From the NCBI GenBank assembly GCA_014376435.1, contig JACMRL010000022.1:1-44633 (forward strand): DNA of 44,633 nt, given 5' to 3'. Below, in pieces: positions 26,648 through 34,761 of the stretch. The stretch comes from Bdellovibrio sp. (GTDB taxonomy: Bacteria; Bdellovibrionota; Bdellovibrionia; Bdellovibrionales; Bdellovibrionaceae). The first letter of the stretch is position 1, and each line of letters starts with the position of its first letter. The notes under the pieces are model-generated. The model had not been told where the DNA came from, did no database searches, and was given only the letters and a program-made list of their open reading frames with translations. The position numbers and the translations under genes are program-made.

Positions 26648-26947
26648 ATGGTTGTCATCCGTTTAGCTCGCGTAGGTAAAAAACATGATCCAGCATACAG
26701 AATTACTGTGGCTGATTCTCGTAAATATGTAACTGGAAAATTCATTGAAGTTATCGGCACTTACATTCCGACTCCAATGGGGAAACAGCAAAAAGTAACT
26801 TTGAATACTGAAAAAGCAAAAGCTTGGTTAACTAAAGGCGCACAACCTTCAGATACAGTAAGACACGTTTTAAGATTAGCGGGCGTTGAAACAAAGCCTT
26901 CTAAAAAACAAGTAAAAGCTGCAAAACCAAAAACAGCAAAAGCTTAG
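26648..26947 (+). CDS. rpsP: 30S ribosomal protein S16
   Basis: The first 80 residues are classic S16: VVIRLARVGKKHDPAYRITVADSR (shown in part) and FIEVIGTYIPTP. The last 15 residues form a Lys/Ala-rich tail (KPSKKQVKAAKPKTAKA). S16 is an early assembly protein of the 30S body and platform. AAAGG precedes the ATG. It is the first gene of the conserved rpsP-khpA-rimM-trmD-rplS cluster. Confidence 0.97.
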   Translation: MVVIRLARVGKKHDPAYRITVADSRKYVTGKFIEVIGTYIPTPMGKQQKVTLNTEKAKAWLTKGAQPSDTVRHVLRLAGVETKPSKKQVKAAKPKTAKA

Positions 26948-27061
26948 TCTTGTTAAGTTGCTGTTAATTAAGCATTTTTAGCAAATAAATGTTGTCTTCA
27001 AGTCGTCTTAATTGCAAAAATGCAAACAGTACAAGCAAGTGCGGTCTTTGTGGGGGGACTA

Positions 27062-27301
27062 ATGGATAATCTAAAAGAACTCGTTGAACATATGGCTAAG
27101 TCTTTGGTTGATAAGCCTGAGAACGTTGAAGTCGACGAAATTCCTGGTCAACAAACAACTTTATTAGCTTTGAAGGTTGATAAAGAAGATCTTGGTAAAG
27201 TGATCGGTAAGCAAGGTAAGACTGCCGCTGCCATGAGAACCATCATCCGCGCGGCAGGTACAAAGCTTAACAAGCGTTACCACTTAGATATCGTAGAATA
27301 G
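27062..27301 (+). CDS. khpA: KH-domain RNA-binding protein KhpA
   Basis: The ATG at 27062 directly follows GGGGGG, while the 14 codons before it have no homologous content, so the protein is 79 residues. It is a single KH domain with the core GxxG loop in GKVIGKQGKTAAAMRTII (45-62). KhpA (YlqC), often with KhpB/Jag, binds many RNAs and affects cell shape and division in other bacteria; a khpA gene between rpsP and rimM is the standard position. A long perfect hairpin follows the stop. Confidence 0.92.
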   Translation: MDNLKELVEHMAKSLVDKPENVEVDEIPGQQTTLLALKVDKEDLGKVIGKQGKTAAAMRTIIRAAGTKLNKRYHLDIVE

Positions 27302-27334
27302 TTTTCTAGTCGTAAGCATCTAAAAATTTAAATT

Positions 27335-27374
27335 GTAAATAAAGAAGGAGCTTTAGGGCTCCTTCTTTATTTAC
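27335..27374 (+). terminator. 17-bp perfect hairpin between khpA and rimM
   Basis: The arms are 27335-27351 (GTAAATAAAGAAGGAGC) and 27358-27374, with a 6-base loop TTTAGG and no mismatch. The GC-rich core GAAGGAGC/GCTCCTTC followed by TTTATTTAC fits an intrinsic terminator, and the arm symmetry would allow function on either strand. It sits inside an otherwise continuous operon, so partial termination or RNA processing that lowers rimM-trmD expression relative to rpsP-khpA is likely. Confidence 0.75.
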
Positions 27375-27400
27375 AGAGCATGAAGTGTTAATACAATCCC

Positions 27401-27943
27401 ATGAACGAAAACCAACTAACTAAAATCGGCAAAGTCTTTGATGCGCACGGAATCCGCGGTGATTTAGTTGTGACCGTTTTTTCTAAAGACATCAGTTGGT
27501 TAGAGGCCGTCGAAACTTTAAATTTAGTTAAAGACGGAAAAACTATCGTCGTCGAAGTTTTAAAAACTCGTCCTCATAAAAAAGGTTTCGTCTGTCAGCT
27601 AAAAGGTTTTGATAACCGTAATTTAGCGGAAGACGCGATCGGTAGCGAAGTCTGGGTCGATGCAGAGTTTTTTACTTCGGAAGAAGGGGAAAGTCTTTAT
27701 CTAACAGAAATTTTAAATTTCGAAGTGATCGATGCGACGGCGGGTTCGATTGGCCACATCGAAGCTTTCTCGACAAATGGAATGCAGGATTTGTTAGTAA
27801 TTATGAATGCACAAACAAAAAAAAGCGTTGAAATTCCGTTCGTAAAAGAATTTGTCACTGAATTAGATGAAAAAAATAAAAAAATCTTCATGAGTTTACC
27901 GGAAGGTTTATTAACGATTAATGATCCGGATGACGAGTCGTGA
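27401..27943 (+). CDS. rimM: Ribosome maturation factor RimM
   Basis: RimM helps the 30S head mature near S19. The N-terminal RimM domain has IGKVFDAHGIRGDLVV (7-22), and the C-terminal PRC-barrel holds VIDATAGSIGHIEAFSTNG and VEIPFVKEFV. The 180-residue length is normal. The ATG lacks a clear Shine-Dalgarno and lies 26 bp after the hairpin. The stop overlaps the trmD start (GTGA), so the two are coupled. Confidence 0.95.
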   Translation: MNENQLTKIGKVFDAHGIRGDLVVTVFSKDISWLEAVETLNLVKDGKTIVVEVLKTRPHKKGFVCQLKGFDNRNLAEDAIGSEVWVDAEFFTSEEGESLYLTEILNFEVIDATAGSIGHIEAFSTNGMQDLLVIMNAQTKKSVEIPFVKEFVTELDEKNKKIFMSLPEGLLTINDPDDES

Positions 27944-28698
27944 AAATAAATATTATCACGCTATTCCCGGAACTGATTCGTGGTTATCTAAGCGACGCTC
28001 TGTTATCAAAAGCGATCACGCAGAATAAATTTGAAATTAAAATCACTTCACTTAGAGATTCAGCCGAAGGTAATTACAAGTCAGTCGATGAAGTGCCTTT
28101 TGGCGGCGGCGATGGTATGGTGATTAGAGCCGCCGTTTTAGAAAAAGCGATTGGTGAATCAGCGAATAAAAAAATTATTTATTTATCTCCGCAAGGAAAG
28201 CCCTGGACTCACCAAGCGGCACTTGAGCTGGCTAAAAGTTCGGACGAGATTATTTTAATCTGTGGTCGCTATGCGGGCATTGACCAAAGATTTATTGAAA
28301 AATATGTCGATGAAGAAATTTCGATCGGTGATTACGTTTTGTCGGGTGGCGAATTGGCCGCACTTGTGGTGGTTGAATCTGTTTCTAGATTTATTCCTGG
28401 AGTACTGGGCGATCGCCAATCCGTCGTTGAAGATAGTTTTGCCGCCGGCTTACTCGAAGCTCCACAGTTTACACGTCCGCAAAATTGGAACGAGATGCAC
28501 GTTCCCGAAGTTTTAACTTCAGGGAATCACCAAAAAATTTCTGAATGGAAAAAAATGTGCGGGTATTTGGTAACGCTAAAAAAACGTCCAGATTTATTAA
28601 CCAATATGCAGATTGATTCAAAAAAGATAAAAGAATTCTATAATCAATTATCCGCTGCTGATAAAAAAACTTTAGGCATTGAAGGTTTAAGCGTATGA
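27940..28698 (+). CDS. trmD: tRNA (guanine-37-N1) methyltransferase TrmD
   Basis: TrmD methylates G37 next to the anticodon and prevents +1 frameshifting. It is a SPOUT (knotted) enzyme: PFGGGDGMVIRA (about 51-62), ICGRYAGIDQRF and the knot segment IGDYVLSGGELAALVV are conserved. The start is GTG overlapping the rimM stop; the stop overlaps the next start as ATGA. 252 residues is typical. Confidence 0.97.
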   Translation: MKINIITLFPELIRGYLSDALLSKAITQNKFEIKITSLRDSAEGNYKSVDEVPFGGGDGMVIRAAVLEKAIGESANKKIIYLSPQGKPWTHQAALELAKSSDEIILICGRYAGIDQRFIEKYVDEEISIGDYVLSGGELAALVVVESVSRFIPGVLGDRQSVVEDSFAAGLLEAPQFTRPQNWNEMHVPEVLTSGNHQKISEWKKMCGYLVTLKKRPDLLTNMQIDSKKIKEFYNQLSAADKKTLGIEGLSV

Positions 28699-29267
28699 AA
28701 AGAAAAGCTCCATTGGCTGTAGCACTCATGCACTATCCGACGAAAGACCGTTTGGGTAAATTGGTAGCAACTAACATCACCAATTTTGATATTCATGACA
28801 TTGCGCGGGCTTGCCGAGTTTATGGAATCGAAAGATATTATTTAGTTCATCCGCTGCAAGATCAGCTGATGTTTGTAGAGAGAGTGCTAGATCACTGGAA
28901 TGTGGGTGAAGGCTCTAAGTTTAATCCCATGAGAAAAACGGCGCTACGCGACGCCCGAACGGCCGAAAATCTTGAGGCCGCCGTTAAAGATTGGGGTCAC
29001 CAGGGTGCCCGAGTGGTGGCCACCGCCGCTCGTAGCACAATCGAAGGGCAAGTGGCCCTTAGCTTTAAAGGCTTTAAAGAAGTTTTAGAGACGGAGGATC
29101 AGCCTTACGTTTTGGTTTTTGGAACAGGTTTTGGCCTAACCCAAGACTTCATGAAAACCTGTTATGGTGTATTGGAGCCTATTAAGGGTGATTCAGATGA
29201 TGATTATCGTCATCTAAGTGTTCGCTCGGCCGTCAGTATCTGTCTTGACCGACTATTAGGGTCATGA
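28695..29267 (+). CDS. SPOUT-type RNA methyltransferase (Methyltrn_RNA_4 family)
   Basis: The 190-residue protein belongs to the small family that sits between trmD and rplS in many delta-type Proteobacteria and Aquificae. It has an N-terminal strand with Asn/Asp (VALMHYPTKDR), helix IARACRVYGIERYYLVHP and a C-terminal knot-like segment (VLVFGTGFGL, then YRHLSVRSAVSICLDRLLG) like that of SpoU/TrmD folds. Its RNA substrate is not known to me. The start overlaps the trmD stop (ATGA), so production is coupled to TrmD. Confidence 0.82.
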   Translation: MKRKAPLAVALMHYPTKDRLGKLVATNITNFDIHDIARACRVYGIERYYLVHPLQDQLMFVERVLDHWNVGEGSKFNPMRKTALRDARTAENLEAAVKDWGHQGARVVATAARSTIEGQVALSFKGFKEVLETEDQPYVLVFGTGFGLTQDFMKTCYGVLEPIKGDSDDDYRHLSVRSAVSICLDRLLGS

Positions 29268-29310
29268 TATTTCATTACCTCTTAAAGAACAGTTTACGTA
29301 AGGATTGAAC

Positions 29311-29766
29311 ATGGCAAAAGCAGTAAAAAAAGAGACTAAAATCAGCAAAACTAAAACTCGAGTAAAAAAATCTACGCCGACTAAATTTACCGGTAAAGAA
29401 ACTAGCATCGTTAAACGCGTAACTAAAAAAGCTGTTAACACTAAAATTGCTGCTTTTAGCCCAGGCGATACAGTTAACGTTTTCGTTAAAGTCATCGAAG
29501 GCGAAAAAGAACGTGTCCAGGTTTACAAAGGCGTTGTAACTAAAGTTCAAGGTCACGCTCACAAAACATTTACAGTACGTAAAGTGTCTGCGGGTGTTGG
29601 AGTGGAAAGAACTTTCCCATTCAATTCTCCAGCAATCGATTCAGTAGAATTAGTTTCTCACGGTAAAGTACGCCGCGCTAAACTTTACTACTTACGTGGT
29701 CTTGATGGTAAAGCAGCTCGTATTGAATCTGAACTTGCTCAAGTTGAATCCACTTCAAACAAGTAA
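29311..29766 (+). CDS. rplS: 50S ribosomal protein L19 with a lysine-rich N-terminal extension
   Basis: The L19 core begins at about residue 45 ([22 protein letters not shown]) and continues through [18 protein letters not shown] and [14 protein letters not shown]19 lies at the 30S-50S interface. The typical protein is about 115 residues; here 151 result because the first 40 or so are a basic, Thr/Lys-rich extension ([18 protein letters not shown]). ATG 29311 is used because AAGGA lies upstream; the frame opens at a TTG two codons earlier. The gene is in its usual place after trmD and is followed by a hairpin that runs into rnhB. Confidence 0.95.
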   Translation: MAKAVKKETKISKTKTRVKKSTPTKFTGKETSIVKRVTKKAVNTKIAAFSPGDTVNVFVKVIEGEKERVQVYKGVVTKVQGHAHKTFTVRKVSAGVGVERTFPFNSPAIDSVELVSHGKVRRAKLYYLRGLDGKAARIESELAQVESTSNK

Positions 29767-29771
29767 TATCT

Positions 29772-29804
29772 AGGCCAGAGTGAAGTCAAAAGCTCGGCCT
29801 TTTA
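29772..29804 (+). terminator. Terminator-like hairpin enclosing the rnhB start codon
   Basis: AGGCC (29772-29776) and GAG (29778-29780) pair with CTC (29793-29795) and GGCCT (29796-29800), with one bulged A, a 12-base loop and TTTT from 29800. It begins 6 bases after the rplS stop. The only possible standard rnhB start, GTG 29780-29782, begins inside the left arm, and the AGG that would act as Shine-Dalgarno is also paired. It could terminate after rplS, mask rnhB translation, or both. Confidence 0.6.
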
Positions 29805-30409
29805 ATAAATATAAATTTGATCATCTTCCCACCCCACACATCGGCATCGATGAAGTGGGGCGTGGTTGTTTGGCGGGTCCCGTGGTGGCCGCCGCCGTTA
29901 TTTTTAAATCAACGAATGACATTAAACTTTATCAAGATTCAAAAGCCATCGACCAAGAAAAGCGCGAAACGCTTTCGGCCAGTATTCATTTACATCACCA
30001 CGTAAGTATTGGCTGGGCCAGCGTGGAAGAGATTGATCAGATCAATATTCTGCAAGCTACATTTCTAGCGATGCGCCGGGCGATCGAAGGGCTTCATCTT
30101 TTAGATGTGGGCACCGTACTAGTTGATGGGCGCGATATGATTCCGAAATTGGAAAGGCATCAGCAGCAGGCCATCATTAAAGGCGATCAGCACGTGAGCC
30201 TGATTTCTGCAGCCTCGATTGCGGCGAAGGTAGCGCGCGATCAATTTATGACGAAGCTATCCGCAGAGGTGGCTGGTTATGGATTTGAAAAACACAAAGG
30301 TTATGGAACATTATTTCACCGCGAGCAAATTCAGAAAATTGGCCCAAGCATCTGGCACCGTAAAACTTTCGGCGGTGTTAAAGAGTACCTCGCAAAATCC
30401 GCATTATAA
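29780..30409 (+). CDS. rnhB: Ribonuclease HII
   Basis: RNase HII removes ribonucleotides from DNA and RNA primers. Catalytic residues are Asp24 and Glu25 (GIDEVGRG), Asp116 (VDGRD) and Asp154 (VARDQF), all present in a 209-residue protein. The start is GTG 29780: an in-frame stop at 29771-29773 precludes any earlier start and no ATG, GTG or TTG occurs between it and the catalytic motif. The start lies in the hairpin after rplS. The 3' end overlaps the next gene by 131 bp in another frame. Confidence 0.96.
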   Translation: MKSKARPFNKYKFDHLPTPHIGIDEVGRGCLAGPVVAAAVIFKSTNDIKLYQDSKAIDQEKRETLSASIHLHHHVSIGWASVEEIDQINILQATFLAMRRAIEGLHLLDVGTVLVDGRDMIPKLERHQQQAIIKGDQHVSLISAASIAAKVARDQFMTKLSAEVAGYGFEKHKGYGTLFHREQIQKIGPSIWHRKTFGGVKEYLAKSAL

Positions 30410-30734
30410 AAAATCTCAAAGCTTAGGTTTAGCCGCCGAAGTTTCGGTAATCGAAAAAATGAAACATAATTCTTGGTCGCTTTCGTTTCAACGAGCGCGA
30501 ACGAAAATTGCCGAAATCGATCTGATTTTCGAAAAACAAAATAGGGTCGCACTGATTGAAGTAAAAGCTTTAAATAATTCTTGGCGAGCGTTTGAACGTA
30601 TCGGGGTAAAGCAAACACAGAAGTTACAAGTGAACCTTATTTTTTTAGCTTCGCAATTTAAGGAATTTAAATTTTTTGCGGCGATTTGTTGGGTCGATAA
30701 AAAAGGAAAAGTTTACTTTGTCGAGGTCAGCTAA
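30279..30734 (+). CDS. YraN/UPF0102 family protein (restriction-nuclease-like fold)
   Basis: The conserved core runs from about residue 46 (SQSLGLAAE) through AEIDLIF and LIEVKAL; the predicted PD-(D/E)XK-like residues are Glu54, Asp81, Glu94 and Lys96. Function of the family is not established, though the fold is nuclease-like. The start is ambiguous: ATG 30279 has AGGTGG at suitable spacing but makes an unusually long 131-bp overlap with rnhB. ATG 30303 and GTG 30375 are alternatives; homologues usually begin near residue 40. The pairing rnhB-yraN after rplS is a common gene order. It converges on lptD with a 6-bp gap. Confidence 0.82.
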   Translation: MDLKNTKVMEHYFTASKFRKLAQASGTVKLSAVLKSTSQNPHYKKSQSLGLAAEVSVIEKMKHNSWSLSFQRARTKIAEIDLIFEKQNRVALIEVKALNNSWRAFERIGVKQTQKLQVNLIFLASQFKEFKFFAAICWVDKKGKVYFVEVS

Positions 30735-30740
30735 GGCTAA

Positions 30741-33170
30741 CTAGTTAATATTAAGCTCTGCCGGAGGGATAACCTTCGTTGGTTTTCCATCAAATGAGAA
30801 GTCGAAAGTTAATTTCCACTCATTCGTCGAAGATCCCACTTTTTGATCGCGGTAAAAATTAACGACCCAGCATTCGCCCGGGGGTTTTAGCTGCGTGATT
30901 AAAGAGAATTTTTTCAAGCGTGAACCATTATCACGATCAGCGCTGGCATCAAAGATGACGCCGGTTAAAACATTTACGTAAGTAGAAACAAAGCCAATCG
31001 CCAGCGAGATATCATCTTGCTTAGGCTCAGTTCTTTTGCTGGTTAAACCAATTTTAAAATACTGTTGTTGGTCGTTTAAAAAACTAAGTGATGTTGTACT
31101 GTTTGTGGCTTTTAAATAGGGAAAGTAATTCACTTGCGAGTAACTTTGAATTTGGTCTAAATCCAATAATAAAGTGCCGGATAGATCCGACAAAGGTTGA
31201 TCACGGTTTAAACCGTACTGCGCTTGGTATAAATCGTAAGACTGAGTCACGCGAAAGCTAACGACAGTTTTATAAGTATTATCCTCACGTTTTTTTCTAA
31301 CTAGACGGTCTAGAATTGAAACTGAGATAATGTGGCGATCGTAAACGCGATCTTCGTAATCGTATAAAACGCCGCCCGGGGTATTAACATCATTATCTGA
31401 AATAATATTTTTAGACGAGTACGGAGCCTCTGTGCCGGTGCCTGAGCCGAAAAAAGAATGCGATTGGCTTTGTACCCAAGGAATCCAAGAGTATTGAATT
31501 TCGGGAATAATTTCATTTTTATATTTTTTGCCAGTGATGCTGTAATCTTCATCATAGATATTATGAAACTTGGTCCGGGTATTTAAATCAAATTGCACGT
31601 AACGGCGTGAGCTGAAGCGTTCTTCACCGACGTCAAAAAAGTATTGGGCTTCGTGATATGAAAAAGTTGGTGAAAGATTAATCGCGTTGGCTAAATTATA
31701 AGTATCCGTTGTCAACGAGGCTTTCAGTAGAGCGCGTTGGCCGGTACGCATAATATCTGTACCTTCGTTAAAAACACCATCTTCGACTAAGTTACAATTT
31801 TTTACGCCGGAGTTTTCACAATTAGGTAAGCCGGATTCATTTGTAACATATCGTTGGGTTACGCCCGTGGTGGGGTCCGTGTAAGTGCCGATGTCATCAT
31901 ATGGTTTATTGCGATAAAAACGTGTGTAGCTTGAATCAACTTTGTAATAAAGCGGCAGATCAGCCACGCGCAGATAGGTTGAATCGAAACGCACTTCGGG
32001 AAATTTATGAACTGAATTATTATTTGAGGAAAGCGGATCCGCCTGAAGTAAATTTTTATAGTACGAAGAATCAACGCTAGTTAAAGTGTGGTCCGTAAAG
32101 TGTGAGTAAGTTAGACGATTTTCTAAAGAAGATTCAGAGTAATTTTTAAATTCGTCAGAGAAATCTTTTGGATACTGTAAATCGCTAGCAGTAGAAATAC
32201 GCAGTTGTAGTTTATTATTAGCATCCCAAGAATATTGATTATACGAACGTAACGCCCAGCGGTTGTATGCGGTGTATTTTTCGCTTGGCTGACGATAAGT
32301 GTTGTAACGATCTTGTGACGCGTACAAGGCATCGTGAATGAAAGCGGTATTTACCGTACCGAATGAATCTTGATTGATGGCGTAGCGGTATTCAACTAAA
32401 GGTTTTACTCCGCCAATTTCATAATTTTTTAAAGTAAAAGTCGCATCTTGCGAACGCGAAATGGCCCAAAATCCGCTTTGAGCAATTGCTAAATTACGAT
32501 CTTGAATGTAACTGATTTCGGGAGTTAATAAACCACTTTGACGAACTGACTTCAGCGGAATAACTAAATACGGAAACCAAAAAATGGGAACTCCACCGAG
32601 GCGCAAAAATGTATTTTTTAAATAAGCATAGCCGCCCAGTTCAGCTTTAATTTTACTGCCGTCAAAACTCCAAGTCGATGGACAGTTTGAACAAGTGGTG
32701 TAATCCGCATTCGACACATAAAATTCGGTATCACTTAACTTTTCAATAATATCACCTTGAAAGCGAATATTATTCGACTGAACGGACCCGTAAAAAATAA
32801 GGCCTTGGTTGGCTTCGTAATCTAATTTAACTTCGCGTCCACTCATTGAAAACAAAGCGGCTTGAATTTTAACGTTACCAACAAGGTGGGCTTGTTTGGT
32901 TTTTAAATTGATTTCCATCTGCTCGGCTTCAAAAAATTGATTTTGGTAAATGACTTTTACATTGCCCTGTAAAAATACAGTTCCTTTTTCTAAATCGCGA
33001 GAAAGGCTATCTGAAGTAATCGTAAAACCTTGAATCTGGGCCGTTGAGACGAAGGTCTGGTCAGAGACAGGTACCGGTAATAATTCAGAAACTGGGTCCA
33101 GCTTCTGGTTGGAAGTCTGGCCCCAGCTAAGTGGAACAACAAAAAGAATAAATAAAAATAAAAACTTCAT
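30741..33170 (-). CDS. lptD: LPS-assembly outer-membrane protein LptD
   Basis: LptD inserts lipopolysaccharide into the outer leaflet with LptE. A signal peptide (MKFLFLFILFVVPLSWG) is followed by the LptA-like OstA jelly roll (about residues 30-150, with GNVKVIYQNQFFEAEQ) and a long beta-barrel of about 26 strands. The conserved TTCSNCPSTW and the late CW motif (GECWVVNF) hold cysteines for the inter-domain disulfides; two more lie in the middle (LPNCE, KNCNL). The 809-residue size is normal. The start is uncertain: ATG 33170 gives the best signal peptide; ATG 33191 or GTG 33209 would lengthen it, and none has a good Shine-Dalgarno. It is divergent from the STAS gene. Confidence 0.92.
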   Translation of the reverse strand: MKFLFLFILFVVPLSWGQTSNQKLDPVSELLPVPVSDQTFVSTAQIQGFTITSDSLSRDLEKGTVFLQGNVKVIYQNQFFEAEQMEINLKTKQAHLVGNVKIQAALFSMSGREVKLDYEANQGLIFYGSVQSNNIRFQGDIIEKLSDTEFYVSNADYTTCSNCPSTWSFDGSKIKAELGGYAYLKNTFLRLGGVPIFWFPYLVIPLKSVRQSGLLTPEISYIQDRNLAIAQSGFWAISRSQDATFTLKNYEIGGVKPLVEYRYAINQDSFGTVNTAFIHDALYASQDRYNTYRQPSEKYTAYNRWALRSYNQYSWDANNKLQLRISTASDLQYPKDFSDEFKNYSESSLENRLTYSHFTDHTLTSVDSSYYKNLLQADPLSSNNNSVHKFPEVRFDSTYLRVADLPLYYKVDSSYTRFYRNKPYDDIGTYTDPTTGVTQRYVTNESGLPNCENSGVKNCNLVEDGVFNEGTDIMRTGQRALLKASLTTDTYNLANAINLSPTFSYHEAQYFFDVGEERFSSRRYVQFDLNTRTKFHNIYDEDYSITGKKYKNEIIPEIQYSWIPWVQSQSHSFFGSGTGTEAPYSSKNIISDNDVNTPGGVLYDYEDRVYDRHIISVSILDRLVRKKREDNTYKTVVSFRVTQSYDLYQAQYGLNRDQPLSDLSGTLLLDLDQIQSYSQVNYFPYLKATNSTTSLSFLNDQQQYFKIGLTSKRTEPKQDDISLAIGFVSTYVNVLTGVIFDASADRDNGSRLKKFSLITQLKPPGECWVVNFYRDQKVGSSTNEWKLTFDFSFDGKPTKVIPPAELNIN

Positions 33171-33279
33171 TATCAGCAAAAAGCTTAGCATTTTGGGAAC
33201 TAAAGTCACCTCTACAGACTAAAGGTGCATTGATTATTTTTCAGTTCTTCCGATAACAAATTACCGGAGGAGAATCCTT

Positions 33280-33603
33280 ATGCAAGCTCACTTTTATGAA
33301 GTTGGTGATTTAATGGTGGTTGAAGTGAAAGGCCGTATTGAGGCTGATCAGAATAAACCTTTTCGCGATGTCTGCGAGCAAAGATTGAAAGACAAAAAAG
33401 TTGTTTTTTGTCTAGGGGAGCTTAACTTTACGGCATCTGCTAATATTACGAGCTTTTTCGAATCAATCAAATTGATCGAAGATGTAAAAGTAGTGGGGCT
33501 TGCGCCCGATTTCTACAGATTGTTAGATTTAAAAGGTATAACCGAAATCAGAACCTTTGCGACCTTATCTGACGCACTTAAGTCGGCGACATTTCTCGGC
33601 TAA
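33280..33603 (+). CDS. STAS-domain protein (anti-sigma-factor-antagonist type)
   Basis: The 107-residue single-domain protein has the STAS beta-alpha pattern: VVEVKGRIEADQNKPF, VVFCLGELNFTASANIT, KVVGLAPDFYRLLDLKGI and a final helix. In SpoIIAA proteins the phospho-site motif is DSSG; here it reads FTASAN (about residues 50-55), keeping one Ser but lacking the Asp before it and the Gly after it. It may be a regulated or a constitutive STAS partner. A GGAGGAG precedes the ATG. No anti-sigma kinase or sigma factor is adjacent. Its last 26 bp overlap the convergent coiled-coil gene. Confidence 0.75.
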   Translation: MQAHFYEVGDLMVVEVKGRIEADQNKPFRDVCEQRLKDKKVVFCLGELNFTASANITSFFESIKLIEDVKVVGLAPDFYRLLDLKGITEIRTFATLSDALKSATFLG

Positions 33604-34594
33604 GTTGATTATTCAATTTTTCTAAACGATTTAATCTTTCATTCATGGTTAGAGACTCGTCGATATGCTTTGTAAGCTGGTGACGTGTCACTTCTAGGGT
33701 GCTTTCCTTTTCTTCCAGACGAACTTTAAGTTGCCCGATATCGATGGTTGCGACCAGAGCATTTTCTTGTTGGTTTTGTAGCTGAAGTTCTAAGGCAGTC
33801 TTTGCTTGAATAAGGCTATTCAACTGAGTTTGGTCTAGTTCGTGAATTCTTTTAAATTTAATTAATTCATTCTCAAAGTAATTTTTAAACTCGAGCGCTT
33901 TTTTTAGACGAGAAATTTCTTTTGATTTTACATCATCTTTATTTTGCAGCTCTAAAATTTCTTTTGAAAATGAATGAATTTGTTCTTCATAAGTCGAGAT
34001 CAAATTATTTTTTTCAGTTTGCGCGATCTGTTGGAGGGTTTCTTTTTGAGTAATCGCTGCATCCAGGCGTTTTTGTAATTCCTCATTGGTAGAACTCAGG
34101 GCCTGGCTTAACTTTTGGGAGCGAGCAAAATTTTGTTTTAAGGTTGCTAATTGAATTTTAAGATCTAAGATAAAAGGCTTTACCACGTTTTGAATTTTAA
34201 TATGGAATTTTGAAAAACGCTTTATCTCACCTAGTTGAGAGATGTTAATTTTTTCTAAAGTATAAACTTTTTCATTCAGCAGCTGTTGCCGACCATTGAA
34301 CTCTTCATTTTCTTTTTCTAACTCAATATTTTTTTCAGTTAATAATTGATTTTTTTCGAAATAGTTTTGCATTTCGAAAAAAAATTTATTTTTCTCTTCA
34401 ATCAGTTTATTGTTTTCAGTTTCAAATAAAAGTAAACGACGGTAGTTGAGTTTCAATTTAACTTGTAACTCTTCGTTCTCTTTACTGATTTCACTTAAAA
34501 TTAAAGATTGGGGCATTGCAGAATTAACTGAGTGAGATAAATTTTGCGTTAAACTGGCTTCGATCATCTCAAGGTTTTTCATTTCAAAATCCAT
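33578..34594 (-). CDS. Long coiled-coil protein, 338 residues, unknown
   Basis: Almost the entire chain, residues about 30-335, is low in Gly/Pro and built of heptad-like Leu, Glu, Lys, Gln and Asn (for example NNKLIEEKNKFFFEMQNYF). It lacks a signal peptide and membrane segments, so it should be a cytoplasmic rod or cytoskeleton-like scaffold. AGGAGG lies 6 bases before the ATG, so expression is likely efficient. The gene overlaps the STAS gene at its 3' end and is divergent from the membrane protein at 34762. Coiled-coil composition makes similarity to myosin/SMC-like proteins unspecific; I give no function. Confidence 0.7.
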   Translation of the reverse strand: MDFEMKNLEMIEASLTQNLSHSVNSAMPQSLILSEISKENEELQVKLKLNYRRLLLFETENNKLIEEKNKFFFEMQNYFEKNQLLTEKNIELEKENEEFNGRQQLLNEKVYTLEKINISQLGEIKRFSKFHIKIQNVVKPFILDLKIQLATLKQNFARSQKLSQALSSTNEELQKRLDAAITQKETLQQIAQTEKNNLISTYEEQIHSFSKEILELQNKDDVKSKEISRLKKALEFKNYFENELIKFKRIHELDQTQLNSLIQAKTALELQLQNQQENALVATIDIGQLKVRLEEKESTLEVTRHQLTKHIDESLTMNERLNRLEKLNNQLSREMSPT

Positions 34595-34761
34595 AAACTT
34601 CCTCCTGAAGTAACTGGTTGGCTGGCGGTAAGCCTTATGCCTAGTTTGCCATAAATAAGTCTAGGACCCATCAGCTCAGAGCTAAAACTAGACCTTTGTA
34701 GGTGATCTTGAGTAAGTAAAAATGGTTTTTTAGTATTTCAAAATAAAGCCGATAAGATCGC

